DNA from: Actinomycetota bacterium | Lineage (GTDB): Bacteria > Actinomycetota > Thermoleophilia > Gaiellales > Gaiellaceae | DNA: 8,320 nucleotides | Direction: 5' to 3' | Assembly (NCBI GenBank): GCA_013698195.1 | Contig: JACCVK010000001.1 | Span: forward strand, 1-8,320 | Part shown: positions 1-6,070 of the stretch, piece after piece | How the letters are laid out: each line of letters begins with the position of its first letter | How positions within the stretch are numbered: the stretch's first letter is position 1 | Notes under the pieces: generated by a model | The model's database searches: none | Told to the model about the DNA's origin: nothing | The model's input: only the letters and a program-made list of their open reading frames with translations | Translations under genes and position numbers: made by a program

Positions 1-446
1 GATACGGCGTTCCCGCAGATCGCCTCATCCTCGAGATCACGGAGCGGACACTCGTCGCCGACGAGCGGCGCGCCCGGGCCGTCATCGAGCGCCTCATCGC
101 TCTCGGCGTCCGGATAGCGATCGACGACTTCGGCACCGGCTATTCGTCGCTCGCGAGCCTGTTGTCGTTCCCGATCCGTCAGGTCAAGTTGGACCGATCG
201 CTGCTCGCCGGCGTACCGGGAGATCCGCGCGCAGAAGCCGTCATCGGAGGCTGCGTCGAGATCGCTCACGGCATCGGCGCGACCGTCGTCGCCGAGGGCA
301 TCGAGACGTCAGAGCAATGGCGCTTCGCATCGCTTATGGGCTGCGACATCGCGCAGGGCTATCTCGTTGGGCGCCCCGGGCGTGCCGACGGGCTGACAGC
401 GCTCCTGAAAGCGCCGAACAGGATCCCGCTGACCATCGTCGCCTGA
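1..446 (+). CDS. EAL-domain cyclic-di-GMP phosphodiesterase, C-terminal part (5' end outside window)
   Basis: The reading frame is open from base 3 to the TGA at 444-446, giving 147 residues of an EAL domain. EAL enzymes hydrolyse the second messenger cyclic di-GMP to linear pGpG using two metal ions. Visible family motifs, numbered in the fragment, are LEITE (10-14), IDDFGTGYSSL (40-50, the paired Asp and loop 6), VKLD (61-64, catalytic-site Lys62), VVAEGIET (95-102, metal-site Glu98 and Glu101) and QGY (118-120). All expected active-site residues in this half are present, so the enzyme is probably active. The EAL signature itself and any sensor, membrane or GGDEF domains lie upstream of the window. 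The protein ends about 23 residues after the final GRP, so EAL is the last domain. The stop is 31 bases before the epimerase gene on the same strand, so co-transcription is possible but not shown. Confidence 0.93.
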   Translation, partial: YGVPADRLILEITERTLVADERRARAVIERLIALGVRIAIDDFGTGYSSLASLLSFPIRQVKLDRSLLAGVPGDPRAEAVIGGCVEIAHGIGATVVAEGIETSEQWRFASLMGCDIAQGYLVGRPGRADGLTALLKAPNRIPLTIVA

Positions 447-463
447 GCGTCGAACCCGGCGCC

Positions 464-469
464 TAGGGT
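464..469 (+). promoter_or_regulatory. Possible -10 element (TAGGGT) for the nucleotide-sugar operon
   Basis: TAGGGT fits the loose actinobacterial -10 pattern TANNNT. It ends eight bases before the GTG at 478, so transcription would begin at or almost at the start codon (leaderless mRNA). This would fit the absence of a Shine-Dalgarno sequence before that GTG. No convincing -35 hexamer was found 16-18 bases upstream, so the call is weak. Read-through from the EAL gene is the alternative. Confidence 0.25.
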
Positions 470-477
470 ATGCCGGG

Positions 478-1521
478 GTGAAGATCGTCTCCGTCGTCGG
501 CAATCGGCCGCAGTTCGTCAAGAGCGCCGCACTTTCGCTCGCGCTCGTGTCCAAGAAGATCGACGAGGTCGTCGTCCACACGGGTCAGCACTACGACCGG
601 GAGCTGTCCGAGGTCTTTTTCGAGGAGCTCGGGATCCCGTCGCCGCGCTACCGCCTCGACCTCCACACCGCCGAGCCTCGGGCGATGGAGGCAGGGATCG
701 GCCCTGTCCTCGAGCGCGAGCAACCGGATCTGGTCCTCGTCTTCGGCGATACGAACTCGACACTCGCCGGCGCCCGCGCTTCGATCAAGGCGGGCATTCC
801 CCTCGCACACGTGGAGGCAGGGCTGCGGAGCGGCGATCTGGCGATGCCCGAGGAGCACACCCGGATCGAGGTCGATTCGCTCGCCGCCCACCTCTTCTGT
901 CCGGACGAGCGATCGGCCGAAACGCTCAGGCGCGAGGGCGCACACGGCGAGATCCACGTCGTCGGGGACGTAATGGCCGATGCGAGCATGCGGTTCGCGC
1001 CCGCAGCCCGCGAGCGCAATCCCATCCCGTACGAGCCGGGCTCCTACGTCGTGGCGACGATCCATCGTCAGTCGAACGTCTTCCAGCCACGCCTCGGAGC
1101 GATCGTCCAGGGCATCAACCGCGTCCCCGAGCCGGTGGTCTTCCCGGCTCACCCGCGCACCCGGGCGAACATCGAGGGGGCAGGTCTCGTGCTCGGTTCG
1201 CACGTTCGCACGTATGGCCCGCTCGGTTACCTGGAGCTCGCGTCCCTCGCTTCGCAGGCGCGGGTAATCGTCACGGACTCCGGTGGCTTGCAGAAGGAGG
1301 CGTACTGGTACGGCGTGCCCTGCGTGACCGTTCGACCGTCGACTGAGTGGGTGGACACTGTCGAAGTCGGCGCGAACGTCCTCGTCGACGCGAATCCGGG
1401 GGCAATCGCGTCAGCGGTCGCAACCGCAGCGATGCCGGGCGAGCGACCGGTGCTGTACGGCGACGGCCATGCCTCTGAGCGGATCGCGCTGGTGCTCCGC
1501 GCTACGATGCGCGGCCGATGA
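478..1521 (+). CDS. wecB: UDP-N-acetylglucosamine 2-epimerase, non-hydrolysing (WecB/WbpI family)
   Basis: The 347-residue cytoplasmic enzyme has the usual family length (about 350-380) and GT-B-like fold. The family inverts C2 of UDP-GlcNAc-type sugars to give UDP-ManNAc-type sugars. Motifs in order are VGNRPQFVK (7-15, equivalent to GTRPE..K), HTGQHYD (34-40), FGDTNSTL (89-96), HVEAGLRSGD (111-120), MPEEHTR (123-129), GDVMAD (163-168), TIHRQSN (194-200, with the active-site His196), FPAHPRTR (222-229), and DSGGLQKEAYWYGVP (267-281) followed by TEWVDTVEVGAN (289-300). The QKEA and TEWV..VE wording resembles WbpI-type enzymes acting on UDP-GlcNAc3NAcA more than E. coli WecB (QEEA, TERPE). The true substrate could therefore be the di-acetylated uronic acid made by the neighbours; this is inference. 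The start is GTG, chosen because the MKIVSVVGNRPQ N-terminus matches the family. No Shine-Dalgarno is visible. The stop overlaps the next start as ATGA. Confidence 0.93.
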   Translation: MKIVSVVGNRPQFVKSAALSLALVSKKIDEVVVHTGQHYDRELSEVFFEELGIPSPRYRLDLHTAEPRAMEAGIGPVLEREQPDLVLVFGDTNSTLAGARASIKAGIPLAHVEAGLRSGDLAMPEEHTRIEVDSLAAHLFCPDERSAETLRREGAHGEIHVVGDVMADASMRFAPAARERNPIPYEPGSYVVATIHRQSNVFQPRLGAIVQGINRVPEPVVFPAHPRTRANIEGAGLVLGSHVRTYGPLGYLELASLASQARVIVTDSGGLQKEAYWYGVPCVTVRPSTEWVDTVEVGANVLVDANPGAIASAVATAAMPGERPVLYGDGHASERIALVLRATMRGR

Positions 1522-2789
1522 AGCGGGACGTGGCCATCGTGGGCGCGGGCTACGTCGGCCTGCCGCTCTCCCAGACCTTTGCACGTGCTGGTCGCACCGT
1601 CGTCCTCGTGGACGTCGACGCCGACCGAGTCGCGCAGCTCAACGAGGGCAAGAGCTACATCGAGGACGTCGCCTCGGACGGCTTCGCCCAGCTCGTCGAG
1701 AGTGGCGCGATCTCCGCGACGACCGACTACGACGAGCTGCGCGAGGCCGACGCGATCCTGATCGCGCTTCCCACCCCGCTCTCGAGACAGCGCGAGCCGG
1801 ACCTCACGATCCTGCTCGCCGCTACTACCGAGATCTCGAAACGCCTCCGGAAGGGGCACCTCGTCGTGCTCGAGTCCACGACGTACCCAGGCACGACGCG
1901 CGAAAAGCTCCAGCCGATCCTCGAGGAGGGCAGTGGCCTCGAGGCCGGGCCGGACTTCCACCTCGCGTTCTCTCCCGAGCGCGTGGATCCCGGCAACCGC
2001 CACTGGACGACGAAGAGCGTCACCAAGGTCGTGGGCGGAATCGACGTAGCTTCAGCGGAGGCGGCGGCCGCTCTTTACCGCTCCGCGATCGACACCGTGC
2101 ACCTCGTGTCCTCGCCGGAAGCGGCGGAGCTCACGAAGCTCCTCGAGAACATCTTCCGGTCGGTCAACATCGCGCTCGTGAACGAGCTCGCGCAGCTCTG
2201 CGACCGCATGGAGATCGACGTGTGGGAGGTCGTCGAGGCGGCGGCGACGAAGCCCTTCGGGTTCATGTCGTTCCAGCCGGGACCCGGCCTGGGCGGGCAC
2301 TGCATCCCGATCGACCCGTTCTACCTCACCTGGAAGGCACGAGAGTACGGCTTCTACACAGAGTTCATCGAGCTGGCCGGGAAGGTGAACGAGTCGATGC
2401 CGTACTACTGCCGCTCGCTTGTCTCGCAGGCGCTGAACCACTCCCGGCAACGCTCGCTCAGCGGGTCGCGCATCCTCGTGCTCGGCGTCGCGTACAAGCC
2501 GGACATCGCCGACATGCGCGAGTCTCCGGCGGTGAAGCTCATCCATCTCCTGAAAAACGCGGGGTCGGACGTCTCCTACCACGATCCGTACATATCCGAG
2601 TTCGAGGAAAACGGCGTGGAGATGCGGTCCGTTCCGCTCGACCCAGGCGCATACGACTGCGTCGTCATCGTTACCGACCACGAGTCGGTGGACTACGAGC
2701 AACTCGTCGACGACGCGCAGCTCGTCGTCGACCTGAGAAATGCCACCGGTCGAAGCGGGAAGCACTCGGAAAAGGTCTGGCGCCTGTGA
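1518..2789 (+). CDS. wbpA: UDP-N-acetyl-D-glucosamine (or mannosamine) 6-dehydrogenase, WbpA/WecC-type
   Basis: This 423-residue protein belongs to the UDP-glucose/GDP-mannose dehydrogenase family. These enzymes oxidise C6 of a nucleotide sugar to a carboxylate in two NAD-dependent steps. The N-terminal Rossmann motif is GAGYVG (9-14). LESTTYPGTT (118-127) and FSPERVDPGN (151-160) match the WbpA/TviB subgroup. Lys207 in ELTKLLEN is the conserved substrate-handling Lys. GPGLGGHCIPIDPFYL (255-270) contains the catalytic Cys262 and is the hallmark of the UDP-HexNAc dehydrogenase branch. GVAYKPDIADMRESPA (323-338) starts the C-terminal UDP-binding domain. Length and all key residues are normal. 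The ATG at 1518 overlaps the epimerase TGA by four bases, and the gene's own TGA overlaps the GTG of the next gene, so translational coupling is likely. The choice between UDP-GlcNAc and UDP-ManNAc as substrate cannot be made from motifs alone; the oxidoreductase and acyltransferase neighbours favour the WbpA role. Confidence 0.93.
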   Translation: MKRDVAIVGAGYVGLPLSQTFARAGRTVVLVDVDADRVAQLNEGKSYIEDVASDGFAQLVESGAISATTDYDELREADAILIALPTPLSRQREPDLTILLAATTEISKRLRKGHLVVLESTTYPGTTREKLQPILEEGSGLEAGPDFHLAFSPERVDPGNRHWTTKSVTKVVGGIDVASAEAAAALYRSAIDTVHLVSSPEAAELTKLLENIFRSVNIALVNELAQLCDRMEIDVWEVVEAAATKPFGFMSFQPGPGLGGHCIPIDPFYLTWKAREYGFYTEFIELAGKVNESMPYYCRSLVSQALNHSRQRSLSGSRILVLGVAYKPDIADMRESPAVKLIHLLKNAGSDVSYHDPYISEFEENGVEMRSVPLDPGAYDCVVIVTDHESVDYEQLVDDAQLVVDLRNATGRSGKHSEKVWRL

Positions 2790-3772
2790 GCCTCCGGGTC
2801 GGTCAGGCCGGGCTCGGCGAATGGGGCCGCAACCTCGCCCGCAACTTTGCCGACCTCGCCGAGCTCACCTGGCTCACCGACCCCGCCGAGGGCAAGCGAG
2901 CTGAGTACGAGGCCCGCTACCCGCAGGCGCGCTGGACGGACAGCTTCGAGGAGATGCTCGCGGATCCGGCACTCGACGCCGTCGTCATCGCGACGCCGGT
3001 GCCGACGCACCACGAGCTCGCGAAGCTCGCGCTCGTGGCCGGGAAGCACGTTTTCGTCGAGAAGCCGCCCGCGATGACTGGGACCGAGATCGACGAGCTC
3101 GTCGATCTCGCAGAGAAGCGCGAGCTCGTGCTCATGCCAGGGCACCTGCTGCTCTATCACCCTGGAGTCAGGAAGCTGAAGGAGCTCGTCGACTCGGGCG
3201 AGCTCGGCGACGTCCTCTGTGTGTACGGAAATCGCCAGAACCTAGGCCGCATTCGCCCCTACGAGAACGCGCTCTGGTCACTCGGCGTACACGACCTCTC
3301 CGTGATCCTGCACCTACTCGATGAGGATCCGGTCGAGGCGATCGCGTTCGGTCGCGACTTCCTCCAGCCGGGCGTCGAGGACGTCGTCTTCTGCTATCTC
3401 CGCTTCCCGTCGGGCCGCATCGCGCACATGCACCTCTCCTGGCTCGATCCGCACAAGATGCGGAAGATGACCGTCGTCGGGACCGAGAAGATGGCCGTCT
3501 TCGACGACATGGAGCTCGACCGCAAGGTGACGATCTACGAGAAGTCGCCGTGGAAGCCGGTCGCCACGTACGGCGAGTGGCAGACGCGCACCGGCGATAT
3601 CCACATCCCCAAGATCGCGACCGACGAGCCGCTCAAGCTCGAGTGCCTGCACTTTCTCGAGCTCGTCGGGGGCAGAGGCGACCGGCGCCAGGTCGCGCGG
3701 GACGGAGCACGCGTGGTGCGGGCGCTCGACCAGCTCACCGCATCGCTCCACGCCGGCGTCCCCGCCGCGTGA
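2786..3772 (+). CDS. Gfo/Idh/MocA-family NAD(P)-dependent sugar oxidoreductase, WbpB-like
   Basis: This 328-residue protein has the normal length for the family. Its N-terminal Rossmann segment is GQAGLGEWGRNLARNF (6-21), with the Gly spacing G9-x-G11-x-x-G14. AVVIATPVPTHHELA (65-79) follows, then the signature EKP at 92-94 with Lys93 as the conserved active-site residue. NRQNLGRIRPYENALWSLG (149-167) and HDLSVILHLL (169-178) are typical of members found in surface-sugar clusters, and His169-Asp170 lie in the expected catalytic loop. The C-terminal half is the usual alpha/beta dimerisation domain. In the WbpB role the enzyme oxidises C3 of UDP-GlcNAcA to a keto group, ready for transamination; this assignment comes from context. 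The GTG at 2786 overlaps the preceding TGA (GTGA), with a weak purine-rich stretch GGAAAAGG at 2768-2775. A longer in-frame upstream extension back to 1469 only overlaps the dehydrogenase gene in another frame and is not real. Confidence 0.9.
   Translation: MSLRVGQAGLGEWGRNLARNFADLAELTWLTDPAEGKRAEYEARYPQARWTDSFEEMLADPALDAVVIATPVPTHHELAKLALVAGKHVFVEKPPAMTGTEIDELVDLAEKRELVLMPGHLLLYHPGVRKLKELVDSGELGDVLCVYGNRQNLGRIRPYENALWSLGVHDLSVILHLLDEDPVEAIAFGRDFLQPGVEDVVFCYLRFPSGRIAHMHLSWLDPHKMRKMTVVGTEKMAVFDDMELDRKVTIYEKSPWKPVATYGEWQTRTGDIHIPKIATDEPLKLECLHFLELVGGRGDRRQVARDGARVVRALDQLTASLHAGVPAA
3085..3110. repeat. Perfect 26-bp palindrome inside the oxidoreductase gene
   Basis: Bases 3085-3110 read identically on both strands, centred on GAGCTC between 3097 and 3098. 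The pairing stops at a C/C mismatch just outside. The stretch encodes the helix after the EKP motif (EIDELVDLA), and codon choice (GAG/CTC, GAC/GTC, ATC/GAT) could generate it by chance. Confidence 0.6.
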
Positions 3773-4425
3773 GCGACGACATCCACCCGAGCGCCGTCGT
3801 CCATTCGGGCACCGTCATCGGCGAGGGCGTGAAGATCCTCGAGAACGCGGTCGTGGGCAAGCAGCCGACGCTCTCGCCGCGCTCGACGGCGAAGCGCGAG
3901 CCGCTGCCACCAGCAGAGCTAGGAGACGGGGCGATCGTGTCCACGGGTGCGATCGTCTTCGCCGGCACCCGGATCGGCGCGCGCGTCATCGTCGGAGACC
4001 AGAGCTGCATCCGCGAGCGAGTCACGATCGCCGAAGACGTGGTCATCGGCCGGGGTGCGCTCGTCGAGAACGACACGACGATCGGCGCGGAGACACGGAT
4101 CCAGGCGGAGGCGTACATCACCGCGTACTCGACCCTCGAGGACAACGTCTTCGTCGCACCGTGCGTCGTCACGACGAACGACAACTTCATGGGTCGGACC
4201 GAGAAGCGGCTCGAGCTCATGCGCGGCCCGACGATCAGGCGCGGCGCGCGAATCGGTGGCGGCGCGATCCTCTGCCCGGGCGTCGAGATCGGCGAGGAGG
4301 CGTTCGTGGGTGCGGGCGCAGTCGTCACGAAGGACGTTCCGCCGCGCGCTCTCGTCGTCGGAAACCCGGCGCGCGTGCTGCGCGAGGTCTCGGCTGACGA
4401 GCTGCTCGGCGAGCCTAGCCCTTGA
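3769..4425 (+). CDS. Left-handed beta-helix (hexapeptide repeat) acyltransferase, probable sugar N-acetyltransferase (WbpD-like role)
   Basis: This 218-residue protein is built almost entirely of hexapeptide repeats ([IVL]GxxxxI type), for example VIGEGVKI, IGARVIVGD, VVIGRGALVEN, TIGAETRI, RIGGGAIL, GVEIGEEAFVGAGAVV. It ends with VTKDVPPRALVVGNPAR (186-202), a classic end segment of acetyl-CoA-dependent LbH transferases, where NPA contacts the CoA. An irregular loop, KQPTLSPRSTAKREPLPP (31-48), interrupts the helix near the N-terminus. TNDNFMGR (136-143) forms another loop where the substrate may bind. In the UDP-ManNAc(3NAc)A route a transferase of this fold acetylates the 3-amino group; that role is inferred from the operon. 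The GTG start at 3769 overlaps the previous TGA (GTGA), and the protein begins MSDDIHPSAVVH, the usual N-terminal strand. An in-frame extension to 3550 lies within the oxidoreductase gene and is rejected. The last 11 bases overlap the end of the opposing protease gene. Confidence 0.88.
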   Translation: MSDDIHPSAVVHSGTVIGEGVKILENAVVGKQPTLSPRSTAKREPLPPAELGDGAIVSTGAIVFAGTRIGARVIVGDQSCIRERVTIAEDVVIGRGALVENDTTIGAETRIQAEAYITAYSTLEDNVFVAPCVVTTNDNFMGRTEKRLELMRGPTIRRGARIGGGAILCPGVEIGEEAFVGAGAVVTKDVPPRALVVGNPARVLREVSADELLGEPSP

Positions 4426-6070
4426 CGATTCGCAGGCGGTACGACGTCGTGCCCGGATTCGAGATGCGCACCTGCACGAAGAACGTGCCGGTCGCGGCGG
4501 GGCGATAGGAGAAGTACTCCCGGCCACCGGGCTTCGTCGATACGCGAGCACGTAGCCTGTACGCACGAACGTCCTCGATGAACCTCGTCTTGGGAAGCCA
4601 GAGCGCAAGGCTCAGATCCGCGTCCTGTACCGCCCCGGTGAGCCCGAGGTAGACGCGCTTTCCCTTCTCCAAGCGGATCGCGTAGACATCGTCTTGGTCG
4701 TCCCAGAAGTCAACGGTTGCTTGGACGTGGCGGGTGCCGCCGGACTTCACGGAGATGCTCGCTGCCCGCGAGCCGGCGTCGTCGTTGGCCTCGTAGCGAT
4801 CGGCCACAGGGAGCGGCTTCGAGAGGGCCGCGATCGCGGCGGCGACGTCGAGGCTGCCCCAGCCGGAGAGCGCATCTCGACCTACTGCGCACGCCGCGCA
4901 CCCCGTCTCGACGTTCGCGTCGATCGCGGTGCTCTCGAGAATCGCCGTCACCTGTTCTGCACCCAGCTCGGGCCGGAGGCTGAAGAGGATCGCCGCAGCA
5001 GCGCTCGCCTGCGGTGCTGAGAAAGAGGTTCCCTGAGCCTGGCGATACTCGTCCGGCCCGCAGCTCGAGAAGCCCTGGTCGGCGCAGGCGGGAAAGCGCG
5101 AGGTGAGCGGGCGAGGGAAGGTGGAGAAGATCTGCTCGCCGGGTGCGGCCAAGTCGTTGTAGATCTTGTCCCGATTCGAGAACCGGGGGACGTTTCCGAT
5201 CTGCGTGACGGCACTCACTCCGAGAACGTGCGGCAGCGCCGCGGGGTAGCTCGCGAACGACCACGGGCTCGCGGGCGCCTGATCGTCGTTCCCCACCGCA
5301 GCGACCACGACGACGCCGTTCTCCACGGCAAACGCGACGGCGTCGGCCTCGAGACGCGAGAACGTGTCGCGGTCTGGCTCTAGCGGGTCGCGGACGCCAC
5401 CGAGGCTCATGTTGATCACCCGCGCTCCGCGATCCACGGCCCAGCGTATCGCCCGTACCTCGGCGTCGATCGGAATCGTGCGCGACGGCGTTACGACCTT
5501 TGCGACGAGCAGCTCGGCAGACGGTGCGAGGCCTGCGATGCCGACCCCATTGTCCACGCTCGCGGCGATGAGGCCGGAGACGAACGTCCCGTGTCCGAGC
5601 GGATCCACTGACGGCGACCCGCCGACGAAGCTCTTCGCATCGAGCACACGCCCGACGAGCTCCGGATGCTTGAGATCCGCTCCGGAGTCGATGACCGCGA
5701 CCGGAACCTGCTCGAACGCCGGATACGTGAGCCAGGACTCGTAGAAGCGGCTACGGGTCAGATACCACTGCCGCGAGACGAACGGATCGTTGGGAACGAG
5801 CGCGAGCCGCCGAGAGCGCAGCGGCTCGACGTAGCGGATGCCGCGAATCCCTGCGAGCGACCTCCCCACCGGCAGCTCGACGATGATCGCCGGAATCGGC
5901 GCTAGGTTCTCGACGAGGCGTGCGCCGCGCCCTTCGAGCGCCGCCACGACCTCACTGCTCTGCGCCCGCGAATCGAGGCCGATCGCAAGGCGTCCAGCGG
6001 AAGCCAGCTCGGGCACGACCAGGGCGCCGACGAGCACCGCGAGAGCGACGAGCGAGCGGCGGCGCATCAT
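4415..6070 (-). CDS. Secreted subtilisin-like serine protease (peptidase S8) with C-terminal PPC-like domain
   Basis: This 551-residue exported protease starts MMRRRSLVALAVLVG and has a signal peptide ending near ASA (23-25). Residues about 27-90 resemble an I9-type propeptide (GRLAIGLDSRAQ, GIRGIRYVEPL). The catalytic domain has Asp128 in VAVIDSG, His160 in GHGTFVSG, oxyanion Asn261 in AAVGND and nucleophile Ser349 in GTSFSAP, so the triad is intact. Residues about 424-551 form a PPC-like beta domain beginning DRYEANDDAGS. The only four cysteines (329, 337, 391, 394) flank the nucleophile motif and may form disulfides outside the cell. The gene overlaps the SpoIID-domain gene by ATGA (bases 6070-6067). 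A second ATG at 6067 is equally possible and sits five bases after a GAGG sequence, a better spacing than the first. The 3' end converges with the acyltransferase gene, overlapping by 11 bases. The substrate is unknown; processing of wall-associated proteins is a guess. Confidence 0.94.
   Translation of the reverse strand: MMRRRSLVALAVLVGALVVPELASAGRLAIGLDSRAQSSEVVAALEGRGARLVENLAPIPAIIVELPVGRSLAGIRGIRYVEPLRSRRLALVPNDPFVSRQWYLTRSRFYESWLTYPAFEQVPVAVIDSGADLKHPELVGRVLDAKSFVGGSPSVDPLGHGTFVSGLIAASVDNGVGIAGLAPSAELLVAKVVTPSRTIPIDAEVRAIRWAVDRGARVINMSLGGVRDPLEPDRDTFSRLEADAVAFAVENGVVVVAAVGNDDQAPASPWSFASYPAALPHVLGVSAVTQIGNVPRFSNRDKIYNDLAAPGEQIFSTFPRPLTSRFPACADQGFSSCGPDEYRQAQGTSFSAPQASAAAAILFSLRPELGAEQVTAILESTAIDANVETGCAACAVGRDALSGWGSLDVAAAIAALSKPLPVADRYEANDDAGSRAASISVKSGGTRHVQATVDFWDDQDDVYAIRLEKGKRVYLGLTGAVQDADLSLALWLPKTRFIEDVRAYRLRARVSTKPGGREYFSYRPAATGTFFVQVRISNPGTTSYRLRIVKG

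Noticed and set aside
470..481. Four-codon minigene ATG CCG GGG TGA overlapping the epimerase start
   Set aside because: It is too short to support, has no ribosome-binding site, and its overlap with the GTG start looks accidental.
463..1203. Open frame of 246 codons on the minus strand opposite the epimerase gene
   Set aside because: It lacks any recognisable motif, is rich in Arg/Asp/Leu as expected from antisense reading of GC-rich coding DNA, and lies fully under a well-supported gene.
1227..2003. Open frame of 258 codons on the minus strand across the epimerase/dehydrogenase junction
   Set aside because: It is antisense to two well-supported genes, spans their junction and has no family signature.
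2706..2732. Inverted repeat GTCGACGAC / GTCGTCGAC near the end of the dehydrogenase gene
   Set aside because: It encodes the ordinary LVDDAQLVVDL segment and is made of repeated GAC/GTC codons; an internal terminator or operator is unlikely.
1469..2785. Long upstream extension of the oxidoreductase frame
   Set aside because: The extension reads out of frame through the dehydrogenase gene and is Arg-rich without motifs; family similarity begins exactly at the GTG at 2786.
3550..3768. Upstream extension of the acyltransferase frame
   Set aside because: It overlaps the oxidoreductase C-terminus out of frame, is Arg/His-rich, and the hexapeptide protein starts normally at the GTG at 3769.
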